A DNA stretch of 31,566 nucleotides from DATDRS01 sp035291605 (GTDB lineage Bacteria > Chloroflexota > Anaerolineae > Anaerolineales > UBA6663): positions 1-31,566 of the forward strand of contig DATDRS010000307.1 of assembly GCA_035291605.1 (NCBI GenBank). The letters are read 5' to 3'. The stretch's first letter is position 1. Each line of letters opens with the position of its first letter. The notes beneath the pieces were generated by a model. It searched no databases. It saw nothing but the letters and a program-made list of their open reading frames with translations, and was not told where the DNA came from. Of this stretch, positions 7,062 to 15,240 are shown one piece after another. A program made the translations under genes and the position numbers.

Positions 7062-7778
7062 ATGACCGGCACCTTCCTCAACATTATCGCCGTCCTGATC
7101 GGCGGAAGCCTGGGGACGTTGTTCGGCGCCCGCCTGCCGGAACGCATCCGCGAGTCAGTCCTGTGGGCGCTGGGACTGTTCACGATTGCGCTGGGTGCAA
7201 AAATGACGTTCGACTCGCACAATGCGCTCATCACATTGGGGAGTGTGCTGCTGGGCGGCTTGCTCGGCGAGTGGTGGCGCATTGACGAGGGGTTGAAGCG
7301 CTTTGGCGGCTGGCTGGAGGCGCGGTTCAACCGCAGCGCCAGCGCCGAGAGCACGGCCCGCTTCATTCGTGGCTACGTCTCCGCCAGCCTGATCTTTTGC
7401 GTTGGGCCGATGACGATCCTCGGCGCGATCCAAGACGGACTGAAGGGCGACTTTCAACTGCTGGCGATCAAGTCGGTGCTGGACGGCTTCGCGGCGCTGG
7501 CGTTCTCCGCGTCGCTCGGCATCGGCGTGATGTTCTCGGTCATCACGATCTTTCTGTATCAAGGCGCTTTGAGCCTGCTGGCGGGGCAGGCCGACCGGCT
7601 GTTGACCACGCCGATGATTGACGAGATGACGGCCGTGGGCGGATTGCTGGTGATGGGAATCGGGTTCAGCGCCCTGCTCGAACTGCGCCCCATCCGGGTG
7701 GCGAACTACCTTCCGGCTCTTGTGGTCGCGCCCGTCGTCGTGGCAGTTTTGCGCCAATTGGGCGTGGCGGGTTTCTGA
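7062..7778 (+). CDS. DUF554 family multi-pass membrane protein
   Basis: 238-residue inner-membrane protein of the DUF554 (YqgA/YdfK) family, proposed but not proven to be a transporter. Several hydrophobic segments are visible: about 3-20, 33-47, 57-70, 105-125, 144-172, 188-205 and 215-233. The family block FCVGPMTILGAIQDGL lies near residues 111-126, and GSLGTLFGARLPERI near the N-terminus. An AAGGGGAAGGGG ribosome site precedes ATG 7062. It follows the GGDEF gene by 45 bases and could be cotranscribed. It converges on the reductase gene on the other strand. Function unknown. Confidence 0.85.
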   Translation: MTGTFLNIIAVLIGGSLGTLFGARLPERIRESVLWALGLFTIALGAKMTFDSHNALITLGSVLLGGLLGEWWRIDEGLKRFGGWLEARFNRSASAESTARFIRGYVSASLIFCVGPMTILGAIQDGLKGDFQLLAIKSVLDGFAALAFSASLGIGVMFSVITIFLYQGALSLLAGQADRLLTTPMIDEMTAVGGLLVMGIGFSALLELRPIRVANYLPALVVAPVVVAVLRQLGVAGF

Positions 7779-7804
7779 ACCACAGACGGGCGCAGGTGGC
7801 TGAG

Positions 7805-7834
7805 GCTGCGTCATACACAATACTCATTACGCAG
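7805..7834. repeat. CTGCGT...ACGCAG inverted repeat between convergent genes
   Basis: Short inverted repeat around ATACACAATACTCATTACG. Its wording resembles the GCGTATACGCAATAC element at 20181-20210. It overlaps the end of the reductase gene and could act as a weak two-way terminator. Confidence 0.35.
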
Positions 7835-8900
7835 CGTCCTCTTGAACAACCACCGCCTGCTCCGTCTTCAACCACTCTAAAAACCCCTCCGGCCCTAACG
7901 CCTGTGCGGGGGCCAGCACGCCCGCTTTTGAATAACCAGCGCGTATCATCTCTTGGGCTGCATACGCGGCGATCTCGCCCGTCAGGCCATAAGCATCGCG
8001 CCCCGACCAGACCTGTGATCGCCTCTTTCCACTGTCGTTCAATTCAATCTTGATGGCAAACCGGCTCTGGGCGCGCGCAGCCTCGCCCGGCGGCGGGGTG
8101 ATACGCGAGATGATCTGGGCGGCCAACCAGCCGAGTGGGGTGCGCAGCAGGAGGCTGATGGTCGGGATGATCGCCGAGGCCAGCCCGGCGCTGCGCCGCG
8201 AGATGGCCATCCAGGCATGGACGTTCCGCACCCGGCTGTGCGCCGGGATGGTGACGACCTCGGCGCTGGGGAAATAGATCGCGCCATACGAACGGCCATT
8301 AATTACGCCCCGCTTGACGAGGGACCCCGGCGCCCGGCCTTTGAGTTTGCCGTCCTCGTAGGCCAGCCAGGAAGTCGCGAAGGTCCTCAACCCGGACAGG
8401 CGCGTGCCGATGCTCATGCCCGAGCCGCCCAGAGAATAGACGACCGAGACCTCTTCGATAGAGCCAAGAAAGCGGCGCGCGAGGAGCGCCACGGCGCAGT
8501 CGGCGATGGCGACCTCGAAGCCGCAGGCTGGCACGATGGCCGCGCCGGTTTGCTGCGCCAGTTTGGCGTATTGCCGCAGGCGGTACACATACGCAAGCTC
8601 GTTGGTAATGTCCAGATAGTGCGCGCCGTGCGCCGCCGCCAGCCTCACGACCGGCTCGCCCAGGTCGGTGAACGGGCCGACGCAGTTGATCAACAGGCGC
8701 GCACCGCTGAACAGCGCCGGAAGCGACTCGGGCGTGCGGACATCCGCGATGAGCGTGGAGGGACGGGAGGCCAGCGACTGAGATAAGGCCTGTAATTTCC
8801 CCGCCGAGCGCCCGGCGATGCGGAAGGGAAGGCCCCGGCGGTCGAGGGCGCGCGCGATGAGGTGGCCGGTGTAGCCCGTCGCGCCGAAGAGGGTGATCAT
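7827..8900 (-). CDS. Saccharopine dehydrogenase-like NAD(P)-binding reductase
   Basis: 357-residue protein with an N-terminal Rossmann nucleotide site (MITLFGATGYTGHLIARAL, Gly-rich loop at 6-12) and an IAGRSAGKLQAL segment. The rest matches the saccharopine-dehydrogenase-like group that also includes mycobacterial trans-acting enoyl reductases. LLINCVGPFTDLGEPVVRLAAAHGAHYLDITNE is the family hallmark in the middle of the protein. Substrate is unknown; lysine metabolism should not be assumed. I start at ATG 8900, where the Rossmann fold begins. The longer open frame upstream only overlaps the hydrolase gene. It sits 11 bases downstream of that hydrolase, so the two are probably cotranscribed, pointing to lipid or acyl chemistry (inference). 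Confidence 0.85.
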   Translation of the reverse strand: MITLFGATGYTGHLIARALDRRGLPFRIAGRSAGKLQALSQSLASRPSTLIADVRTPESLPALFSGARLLINCVGPFTDLGEPVVRLAAAHGAHYLDITNELAYVYRLRQYAKLAQQTGAAIVPACGFEVAIADCAVALLARRFLGSIEEVSVVYSLGGSGMSIGTRLSGLRTFATSWLAYEDGKLKGRAPGSLVKRGVINGRSYGAIYFPSAEVVTIPAHSRVRNVHAWMAISRRSAGLASAIIPTISLLLRTPLGWLAAQIISRITPPPGEAARAQSRFAIKIELNDSGKRRSQVWSGRDAYGLTGEIAAYAAQEMIRAGYSKAGVLAPAQALGPEGFLEWLKTEQAVVVQEDAA

Positions 8901-8911
8901 GTGGGAATGGC

Positions 8912-9748
8912 TCAGGCGCGCTGGTCGAGCCAGTCGAGCATGTCCTGGAAGACCTTCTCCCGCTCGGTCTCGTTGTGGACCTCGTGGTACAGCCCGGCGT
9001 AGCGCTTCAAAGTCTTGTCGGTTGACCGGGCCTGCGCGCAGAACTGCTCCGAGCCGCCGATGCCTATGACCCCGTCGGCCTCTCCGTGCAGGATGAGCAG
9101 CGGCAGGGTGAATTCGGAGGCGTGGGTGAGGGCGTAGCCGGCCCATTCGAGGGCGGAACCCCCCAGCCGGGCCGACATGAACGCGTGGGTGAGATTCAGG
9201 TCGGGGAGCGAGTTGAGATGCGCCTCGTCGTGAGACATCTTCACGGCCGTGTCCAGTTCGGTGCTCATCGTCAGGGTCGGCCAGATATTGGGGAGAGCCT
9301 GCGCGAGGAAGACCTTCCAGGGGGGAGGCTGATAGACCAGCCGCAGCCAGGGCGCACTCACGATGACGCCTGAGACGTCAATCTGGCGGCTTAACGCGAA
9401 ATTCAGCGTGATTTGCCCGCCCAGGCTGTGTCCGTACAGGAAGCGCTTTTTGCCGGGGTTCTCCTGCCTGGCCTGGTCCAGGATCAACTGGAGGTCGTCG
9501 AGCAGGGTCGCGTAACTGGGGATGTGCCCGCGCGGGCCGCCTGATTTGCCGTGTCCCCGCAGGTCGTAGGCGTACAGCGCATAACCGGCGGCGCTCAGCC
9601 TTTGCCCCACATGGTTATAGCGTCCCGAATGCTCGCCGTGGCCGTGAGTGAGCGCCAGCACGGCCCGGCAGTCGTCATGTGGCTTCCACGTCTGCGTGCG
9701 AAGCCTGAGGCCATCTTGCGTGACGAGCTGGCTTTCGAGATAGGGCAT
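8912..9748 (-). CDS. Alpha/beta hydrolase, monoacylglycerol lipase-like
   Basis: 278-residue cytosolic serine hydrolase of the Hydrolase_4 / monoacylglycerol lipase type. The catalytic triad is visible as Ser108 in GHSLGG (106-111), Asp225 in GEADGV and His255 in YHEVHNE. The oxyanion side is LTHGHGEHSGRY (33-44), and YDLRGHGKSGGPRGH (61-75) is the family's second hallmark. It likely cleaves monoacylglycerol or lysophospholipid esters. The start at 9748 is natural for the family. Gene order hydrolase then reductase, 11 bases apart, suggests an operon. A GAAACCGGGTTTC palindrome lies in the gap upstream. Confidence 0.9.
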   Translation of the reverse strand: MPYLESQLVTQDGLRLRTQTWKPHDDCRAVLALTHGHGEHSGRYNHVGQRLSAAGYALYAYDLRGHGKSGGPRGHIPSYATLLDDLQLILDQARQENPGKKRFLYGHSLGGQITLNFALSRQIDVSGVIVSAPWLRLVYQPPPWKVFLAQALPNIWPTLTMSTELDTAVKMSHDEAHLNSLPDLNLTHAFMSARLGGSALEWAGYALTHASEFTLPLLILHGEADGVIGIGGSEQFCAQARSTDKTLKRYAGLYHEVHNETEREKVFQDMLDWLDQRA

Positions 9749-9776
9749 GGTTAGCGTGATCGTCGCCAGGCCGGGC

Positions 9777-9789
9777 GAAACCGGGTTTC
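9777..9789. repeat. Short palindrome GAAACCGGGTTTC
   Basis: Copy of the same family as 4946-4958, in the 42-base gap between the V4R gene and the hydrolase gene. Confidence 0.6.
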
Positions 9790-9790
9790 T

Positions 9791-10402
9791 CTAGAACGTA
9801 TCACGGATTTCAAAGCAGCAGGCCGGGTCACCCTTGGCTTTGCAGGCCACTTCTACCACCTCGTGCTCGGCGCCCGTGGCCCACTTGACCGCCTCCTGGA
9901 TTTCTCCCAGTGTCACCCAGCAAATCTCGGCGTCACGGGTGCGGCCAAACGTGGCGTCGCTTTCGTGATCCACAAAGGTGACGTACTGCTCCCCTGGCTC
10001 GACCGTGACCTGCCCACCAGGGGCGGCGATCTCCTCCGCCAGCCACTTGAGCGCGTTCAGCTTCCGGCTGGCGTGCGGTTGCAGCCGGTAAAGCCATTGG
10101 GTGGTCTGCGCCTTGAATTTGTTGCTCGCCAACAACCGGGTGAAGGAAGCATGGCCGATGCGGTTGAGCGTCCCGCGCGCGCCGCGGCCGTAGTAGTTCT
10201 CAATCGCCTGGATCATTGCGGCATACTCGGCGGCGGCCAGCGACGTTTCCTGGTTGTCAGGCGGCAGGTTGCCAGTGTAGCGTTGCAAACCGGCCTGCCG
10301 CAGAATGGTCGTCAGACCGCTGCGCCCCATGACCTCCTGCACGGCGAGCATGAAGCGTCGTACGCGCGCGTTCGGCAATGCGCGGCCGGAATTAGAGCTC
10401 AC
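9791..10402 (-). CDS. V4R (4-vinyl reductase-like) domain protein
   Basis: 203-residue protein ending in a V4R domain, a small-molecule-binding fold related to the heme/bacteriochlorophyll-associated BchJ family and to ligand sensors. The C-terminal block VVEVACKAKGDPACCFEI, with its GDP-x-C and neighbouring Cys, is the family signature. The N-terminal part (about 1-120) is helical with TRLLASNKFKAQ. No output domain or DNA-binding domain is attached, so it is either a stand-alone binder or works with a partner. A GTG start at 10402 is preceded by GGGAGG about six bases upstream. A TATAAT at 10455-10450, just after the GNAT stop, gives it its own promoter. Ligand unknown. Confidence 0.78.
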   Translation of the reverse strand: MSSNSGRALPNARVRRFMLAVQEVMGRSGLTTILRQAGLQRYTGNLPPDNQETSLAAAEYAAMIQAIENYYGRGARGTLNRIGHASFTRLLASNKFKAQTTQWLYRLQPHASRKLNALKWLAEEIAAPGGQVTVEPGEQYVTFVDHESDATFGRTRDAEICWVTLGEIQEAVKWATGAEHEVVEVACKAKGDPACCFEIRDTF

Positions 10403-10449
10403 TCTGCGCCTCCCATGATGAACAGGTCCGCCGGGGAAAAGTCAGCCGG

Positions 10450-10455
10450 ATTATA
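10450..10455 (-). promoter_or_regulatory. -10 box TATAAT of the V4R gene
   Basis: TATAAT 47 bases upstream of the GTG start, directly beside the GNAT stop codon. Confidence 0.45.
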
Positions 10456-10458
10456 GCA

Positions 10459-11322
10459 TTATCCTAACGTCAATTGAAGCACCGGGAACCGCGTCCCATT
10501 CAACTCAAAGCCCGCGCGGCGGTAGACGGCCAGCGAAGCCGTGTTGGTGTTCTGGGTATTCACGGTGAGCGTGCGCGCGCCACGCTGGTCATAATAGGCC
10601 GTCAGGTCGGCGATCAGAGCCTGGCCGATGCCCTGACCCTGCCAGTGCAGCAGCACCGCCAGCCGGGCGAGGTGGCCTCCCTCCTGGGCCGGGGTAGTCA
10701 GTTGATAGCCAACCACTTCGCCGCCAACTTCGGCCACGGTGAGATATTCGGCCTGCGCGATGGCGGTCCGGATCACTGGCGGCGACATTTGCCAGGGTGG
10801 GGCGAACGCAGCCAGGTCGGCGGCGATGATGGCCTCATAGTCTCTCAGGTGCGCGCGCCGGATGCGGGCTGGGCCGGGCGTCATGCCCGGAGCAGGAGGA
10901 CGGCGGGAACGCGCCAGCACCACGACATCTAAGATGTACGTGAACCCGGCGATTTGATAGAGCTTCTTCATCCACGGATCGAGGCTCATGCCCGCGACGA
11001 TCTTGACGCGGGCCGATTGCAGCATCTCCCAGGTGCGCGGCCAGAGGAGATTCCAGACTTTCTCCGGCGCCTCGCCCGTCGAGGCGGCGAATAGTCTTAC
11101 CCAGGCAGTATGGGGCGGGTCCGGCGGGCAGGCCAGCGCGCCGACCACCCGCTTTCCCCGTTTTGCGAGCAGAAACGGCTGGCTGCCCAGCCAATCTTCC
11201 ACGGGCCGCCAGTCGAGGTGGGTATGGGTCCGCCCGGTCGAGTTCGTCAGCGCCAGGACTGCCGGTTGGTCTGCCATTTCCGCCATGGCCCAGGTGATCG
11301 GCGGGGCAAAGAACATCATCAT
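10459..11322 (-). CDS. Tandem GNAT N-acetyltransferase
   Basis: 287-residue protein with two GNAT-fold halves. The N-terminal half (about 15-135: PAVLALTNSTGR...LYQIAGFTYI) looks degenerate. The C-terminal half (about 150-285) has the acetyl-CoA loop LHWQGQGIGQALI and the ending NTNTASLAVYRRAGFELNG typical of active enzymes. It transfers acetyl groups to an unknown amine. The three Met codons at the start make the exact N-terminus uncertain. MAEMADQP a little further in is an alternative. TATAAC sits five bases before the first ATG, which argues for an almost leaderless transcript. It is divergent from recA. Confidence 0.85.
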   Translation of the reverse strand: MMMFFAPPITWAMAEMADQPAVLALTNSTGRTHTHLDWRPVEDWLGSQPFLLAKRGKRVVGALACPPDPPHTAWVRLFAASTGEAPEKVWNLLWPRTWEMLQSARVKIVAGMSLDPWMKKLYQIAGFTYILDVVVLARSRRPPAPGMTPGPARIRRAHLRDYEAIIAADLAAFAPPWQMSPPVIRTAIAQAEYLTVAEVGGEVVGYQLTTPAQEGGHLARLAVLLHWQGQGIGQALIADLTAYYDQRGARTLTVNTQNTNTASLAVYRRAGFELNGTRFPVLQLTLG

Positions 11323-11327
11323 CGGAG

Positions 11328-11333
11328 GTTATA
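11328..11333 (-). promoter_or_regulatory. -10-like TATAAC just upstream of the GNAT gene
   Basis: Minus-strand TATAAC five bases from ATG 11322. The AACCTCCG between them holds no ribosome site in the right sense. Confidence 0.4.
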
Positions 11334-11363
11334 ACATGAGGCGCAGGAATTGTGAAATCTCGC

Positions 11364-11392
11364 TTGCATTTTGCTTTTGGCTAATGTAAACT
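11364..11392 (+). promoter_or_regulatory. recA promoter
   Basis: TTGCAT (11364-11369), 17-base spacer, TAAACT (11387-11392), about 26 bases before recA. I looked for a LexA-type palindrome around it and saw none. Confidence 0.55.
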
Positions 11393-11418
11393 CGTGGCCG
11401 TGTTTGAAGGAGACACGC

Positions 11419-12465
11419 ATGGCCCCCAGCGGCAAGGATAAAGCGCTCGACGCGGCGCTTGCCCAGATCAAGAAGCAGTTCGGCGATGGCGCGCTGATGC
11501 GCCTCGGCGAGGCGACCCATCTGGCGGTGGACGCGGTCCCGACGGGTTCTCTGTCGCTGGATTTAGCCCTGGGCATTGGCGGCGTGCCGCGTGGACGCGT
11601 CACCGAAATTTACGGCCCGGAGTCCTCGGGCAAAACCACGCTTTGCCAGCACATCGTGGCCGAGGCCCAGCGGCGGGGCGGAGTGTGCGCGTACGTTGAC
11701 ATGGAACACGCGCTCGACCCGACATACGCCGTCCGCTGCGGCGTAGATGTGGATAATCTTTACATTGCCCAACCCGACACGGGCGAGCAGGCGTTGGAGA
11801 TCGCGGAGACGCTGGTGCGCTCCGGAGCGATGGACGTCGTGGTGGTGGACTCGGTCGCGGCGCTCGTCCCACGCTCAGAAATTGAGGGCGAGATGGGAGA
11901 CGCCTCGATGGGCGTGCAGGCCCGGCTGATGTCCCAGGCCCTGCGCAAACTCTCCGGCGCGATCAAGCAGTCGAATACGGCGATGATCTTCACCAACCAG
12001 TTGCGGCAGAGGATCGGCGTGATGTTTGGCAACCCGGAGACGACTACGGGTGGGATGGCGCTGAAGTTTTACGCCAGCGTCCGCCTGGACGTGCGGCGCA
12101 TCCAGGCGATCAAGGATGGGGCGGAGGTGGTCGGCTCGCGGACGCGTGTGCGGGTGACCAAGAACAAAGTCGCGCCGCCCTTCCGTGAAGCCGAGTTCGA
12201 CATCATGTATAATGAGGGTATCTCCAAGGCCGGCGACATCGTGGACCTGGGGACGCAGTTGGAAATCATCACGAAGCGCGGGGCGTTCTTCTCGTATGAC
12301 GACCGCCGGATCGGCCAGGGCCGGGAGAACGCCAAGGCGTATTTGAAGCAGCACCCGGAAGTGGCTGAGGCGATCGAGACAGCTATCCGCGCGCAGGCGG
12401 GGCTGGGCAAGGCTCCTATTCCGACGGGGGCGCCGGGGGCCGAGGCAGAGGACTCCGAAGAGTAA
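11419..12465 (+). CDS. recA: RecA recombinase
   Basis: 348-residue ATP-dependent strand-exchange protein. Walker A GPESSGKT spans residues 66-73, catalytic Glu96 lies in VDMEHALD (93-100; most RecA have VDAEHALD), and Walker B is VVVVDSVAAL with Asp144. The L2 region and family hallmark IGVMFGNPETTTGG spans 199-212. The short acidic C-terminal tail (AEAEDSEE) is typical and modulates activity. The start at 11419 is set by GAAGGAGA seven bases upstream; an in-frame ATG at 11371 has no ribosome site and would lie in the promoter. It heads the recA-recX-rny run, with a 433-base gap after it. Confidence 0.98.
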   Translation: MAPSGKDKALDAALAQIKKQFGDGALMRLGEATHLAVDAVPTGSLSLDLALGIGGVPRGRVTEIYGPESSGKTTLCQHIVAEAQRRGGVCAYVDMEHALDPTYAVRCGVDVDNLYIAQPDTGEQALEIAETLVRSGAMDVVVVDSVAALVPRSEIEGEMGDASMGVQARLMSQALRKLSGAIKQSNTAMIFTNQLRQRIGVMFGNPETTTGGMALKFYASVRLDVRRIQAIKDGAEVVGSRTRVRVTKNKVAPPFREAEFDIMYNEGISKAGDIVDLGTQLEIITKRGAFFSYDDRRIGQGRENAKAYLKQHPEVAEAIETAIRAQAGLGKAPIPTGAPGAEAEDSEE

Positions 12466-12562
12466 TCTGCGCCCTCGGGCCGACCGGTCAGGTGAAGAAG
12501 CCGCCCAACAACTTCGTTCGGGCGGCGGCCACGGCTAAAGCGTTTTTTCTTTCAGTTGACGT

Positions 12563-12682
12563 ATGGCGTCTCCTGCTCAGGCCGGAGACGACAAGCAGGT
12601 TCAAGATATTCCGAGCGAAGTCAATGCTGAAGCAGCTACATGGATCCCCTATCGCGGATTGGCAGGTGAAGCGTCAGGCTGA
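12563..12682 (+). CDS. Possible 39-residue small ORF, unsupported
   Basis: An ATG-started frame begins MASPAQAGDDKQVQDIPSEV and ends at TGA 12682. Its composition looks protein-like (mixed charged and small residues, few Arg/Cys artefacts), unlike the other frames here. There is no ribosome site, only a TTGACG-containing upstream stretch. It may equally be chance inside an RNA gene. I do not recognise any homologue. Confidence 0.2.
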   Translation: MASPAQAGDDKQVQDIPSEVNAEAATWIPYRGLAGEASG

Positions 12683-12721
12683 CTTCTGCGGCTGCGTTGC
12701 ATTGACCGGCTGAGGCGGTAA

Positions 12722-12748
12722 CAAGCGCTCGGCCGCGCTTGGGTTTTA
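12722..12748 (+). terminator. Probable intrinsic terminator after recA
   Basis: CAAGCGC (12722-12728) and GCGCTTG (12735-12741) form a 7-bp stem with loop TCGGCC, followed by GGTTTTAT and a second TTTT four bases later. Confidence 0.55.
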
Positions 12749-12898
12749 TCGGTTTTCGGAATCTTTGGTCAGCTGAGAGCCTGGCGGTGTAGAGGTTTCA
12801 CCGCCTGACAGCCGTGGCAAGCGCCGATCGTCGGCGTGTGTGCGGCTGTTTTGTTTTGGGCCGACGGATGGGCGTGGCTGTTCCGGCGAGGCAGGCAG

Positions 12899-13540
12899 AT
12901 GAGAGTCACGGCGCTAAAGGCGCATCCGCGCAACAAGTCACAGGTCAAAGTGTACCTGGACGGAACGTTTGCCTTCAACCTGGCCAGGATCATCGCTGCC
13001 AGGCTGCGCGTGGGGCAGGAACTCGACGAGACGGACATCGCGCGCTTGCAGAAGGCGGACGCCGAAGAGCAAGCCTATGAAAAGGCGCTGAAGTTTCTGG
13101 CGGCCCGCCCGCGTTCCGAAGCCGAAGTACGCCGCCGTCTGCGCGAGAGCAAGGTCGAGCCGGCCGCCATAGAGGCCGCGGTCGAGCGCCTGCGCGGGGC
13201 AGGGCTGGTGGATGACAAGGCCTTTGCGAGTTACTGGGCGGAGAATCGGGCGGCTTTTCGGCCCAAGAGCAAGCGCGCGCTGCTGGTGGAACTCAAGCGC
13301 AAAGGCGTGCAGGACGCCGAAGCCCTGGGCCAGGCCCTGGAAGGCGCCGACGATCACGAGACGGCCTACCGCCTGGCCTCCAAACGGGCCAAGCGGATGC
13401 AGGCCTTGTCGTACGCCGATTTCTATCGTAAGTTGGGCGGTTTTCTGGCCCGGCGCGGATTTGATTTTGAGGTGATTGAACTCAGCCTGAAGCGCGTTTG
13501 GAAGGAAATCCGACCGGCCGACCGCGGCGAGGCGGAGTGA
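12899..13540 (+). CDS. recX: RecX regulatory protein
   Basis: 213-residue RecX, which binds RecA filaments and limits RecA activity. It is built of three-helix repeats. The N-terminal beta extension VTALKAHPRNKSQVKVYLDG...FAFNL is typical of non-enterobacterial RecX. The repeat hallmark ALKFLAARPRSEAEVRRRL, then LVDDKAFASYWAENRAAFRPKSKRAL, follows. Length is in the normal long RecX range. ATG 12899 is preceded by GAGG with a 7-base spacer; an earlier ATG at 12836 gives an N-terminus that does not match the family. It lies directly before rny, 43 bases away. Confidence 0.93.
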   Translation: MRVTALKAHPRNKSQVKVYLDGTFAFNLARIIAARLRVGQELDETDIARLQKADAEEQAYEKALKFLAARPRSEAEVRRRLRESKVEPAAIEAAVERLRGAGLVDDKAFASYWAENRAAFRPKSKRALLVELKRKGVQDAEALGQALEGADDHETAYRLASKRAKRMQALSYADFYRKLGGFLARRGFDFEVIELSLKRVWKEIRPADRGEAE

Positions 13541-13583
13541 CGCGCTTCGAATATTCGACAATGACTAGCATGAGGAAACTGGC

Positions 13584-15128
13584 ATGGGGATACTGAACAT
13601 CGTCCTAATTGAAATCGCCGTCGCTGTTCTGCTGGGGCTGGCGGTAGGCGGCGTAGCCGGATATTACTATCACCGCCGCCAAACCGAGGCGAAGACCCGG
13701 GCCCTGCAGTCCCAGGCGGCCTCCGTTATTCAGCAGGCTGAAAAGCAGGCGCTGGAGATGACGCTGAAGGCCAGAGACGAGGCGCTCAAGCTTCGCGACG
13801 AGGCCGAGGCCGAATCCGTGCGCCGCCTGGCGGATCTCAACAAAGAGGATCAACGCCTGGCGCGCCGCCGCGAAGAGTTGGACCGAAAGATCGAGCAAGT
13901 GGACCAGCGCCGTTCGCAGTTGGACAAGCGGCAGAGCCAGCTCGACAAGCGCGAGAACGAGTTGAATAAGATTCAGACGCAGCGCATGGCCGAGCTACAG
14001 CGCATCTCGGCCATGACGCAAGAGGAAGCCAGGGCCCAGTTGTTGGCCGAGGTGGAAAAAGAGGCCCGCGCGGATATGGCGCGCACCATCCGCCAGATCG
14101 AGGAAGAGGCCAAAGTCGAAGGCGACCGCCGCGCGCGCGAGATTATCTCGACCGCTATCCAGCGCATCGCCTCAGAGCATGTATCGGAGATCAGCGTCTC
14201 GGTGGTGCCGCTGCCCAGCGATGAAATGAAGGGCCGCATCATCGGGCGCAACGGGCGCAACATCCGCGCCTTTGAGCAGGCTGCCGGCGTGGACGTGGTT
14301 GTGGATGATACGCCGGAGGCGGTCACGATCTCATCCTTCGATCCGGGGCGCCGGGAAGTGGCCAAGCGGGCGCTCGCCAAGCTCGTCCTGGATGGGCGCA
14401 TCCACCCTGCGCATATCGAGAAACTGGTTTCGGATGCGCAGAAAGAAGTCGAGCAGATGATCAAGGAGGCGGGCGAGCAGGCTTGCTTCGAGGCGGGGGT
14501 GCCCGGATTGCACCCCGAAGTCCAGCGCCTGCTGGGGCGGCTGAAGTTCCGTACTTCCTACGGACAGAACCAGCACGCCCACGCCATCGAGACCGCGCTC
14601 ATCGCCGGCGTGATCGCCGCCGAGTTGGGCGCGGACGTGGCCGTGGCGAAGGCGGGCGGGCTGCTGCACGACCTGGGCAAGGCGATTGACCATGAGGTCG
14701 AGGGGACGCATGCGGCGATTGGCGCGGAATACGCGCGGCGGTACGGCGTGAATGTCAGAGTGGTGAACACCATCGCTTCCCACCACCACGAGATCGAGCA
14801 GGAGTCGGTGGAAGCCGTCATCGTCGAGGCGGCGGACGCCATCTCTGGCGCACGGCCCGGGGCGCGGCGCGAGTCGCTGGAACAGTACATCAAGCGCGTG
14901 CGCGCGCTGGAGGAGATTGCGAACTCGTTCGAGGGCGTCCAGCAGAGCTACGCGCTGCAGGCCGGGCGCGAAGTCCGGATCATCGTGAAGCCGGAGGTCA
15001 TTGACGACCTGGCCGCCCAGCAACTGAGCAAGAGCGTGGCGCGCAAGATTGAAGAGACGATGACGTACCCCGGGCAGATCCGGGTGACGGTCATTCGGGA
15101 GACGCGCGCTCAGGAGGTCGCCAAATAG
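13584..15128 (+). CDS. rny: Ribonuclease Y
   Basis: 514-residue membrane-anchored endoribonuclease that starts mRNA decay. One N-terminal membrane helix (about 5-27) is followed by a long charged coiled coil (about 35-185), a KH RNA-binding domain (about 205-270, with GRIIGRNGRNIRAFE holding the GxxG loop) and an HD phosphodiesterase domain (about 325-430, with GGLLHDLGKAIDHE, His362-Asp363). The C-terminal domain is complete, ending in a TYPGQIRVTVIRE-type motif. The order and length match Bacillus RNase Y. GAGG precedes ATG 13584. The recA-recX-rny order also occurs in other phyla. The adjacent minus-strand cyclase converges on it. Confidence 0.97.
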   Translation: MGILNIVLIEIAVAVLLGLAVGGVAGYYYHRRQTEAKTRALQSQAASVIQQAEKQALEMTLKARDEALKLRDEAEAESVRRLADLNKEDQRLARRREELDRKIEQVDQRRSQLDKRQSQLDKRENELNKIQTQRMAELQRISAMTQEEARAQLLAEVEKEARADMARTIRQIEEEAKVEGDRRAREIISTAIQRIASEHVSEISVSVVPLPSDEMKGRIIGRNGRNIRAFEQAAGVDVVVDDTPEAVTISSFDPGRREVAKRALAKLVLDGRIHPAHIEKLVSDAQKEVEQMIKEAGEQACFEAGVPGLHPEVQRLLGRLKFRTSYGQNQHAHAIETALIAGVIAAELGADVAVAKAGGLLHDLGKAIDHEVEGTHAAIGAEYARRYGVNVRVVNTIASHHHEIEQESVEAVIVEAADAISGARPGARRESLEQYIKRVRALEEIANSFEGVQQSYALQAGREVRIIVKPEVIDDLAAQQLSKSVARKIEETMTYPGQIRVTVIRETRAQEVAK

Positions 15129-15160
15129 GCCGGATTCCCGGTTATGGATTGACGGGCGAG

Positions 15161-15172
15161 GAAACTGGTTTC
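15161..15172. repeat. Short palindrome GAAACTGGTTTC
   Basis: Copy of the GAAAC/GTTTC family in the 112-base gap between the convergent rny and cyclase genes. Confidence 0.55.
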
Positions 15173-15240
15173 TGACTCTGTAACTGCGCGAGGCAAGGGC
15201 GATAAAATAGCGGATCAGGTTATGGGGGCCTGGCCAGCGC

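Larger units (their letters stand above)
12466..12898. other. 433-base gap between recA and recX with several hairpins
   Basis: No known RNA family or convincing gene was recognised. It holds, in order, a 7-bp GC stem GCCGCCC/GGGCGGC (12500-12506, 12520-12526), a T-run GTTTTTTCTTT near 12542, a CGTCTCC/GGAGACG stem (about 12568-12591), a 39-codon frame (12563-12682), a terminator-like hairpin (12722-12748), and a GGCGGTG/CACCGCC stem (12783-12789, 12799-12805). It lacks tmRNA, 6S, SRP and RNase P hallmarks. Confidence 0.5.

Noticed and set aside
11341..11418. LexA/SOS box at recA
   Set aside because: No GAAC-n4-GTTC or similar palindrome is visible in the promoter region.
12590..12620. tRNA-like GGTTCAAGATATTCC
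   Set aside because: The flanks cannot form a T-stem or acceptor stem, and no anticodon arm is present.
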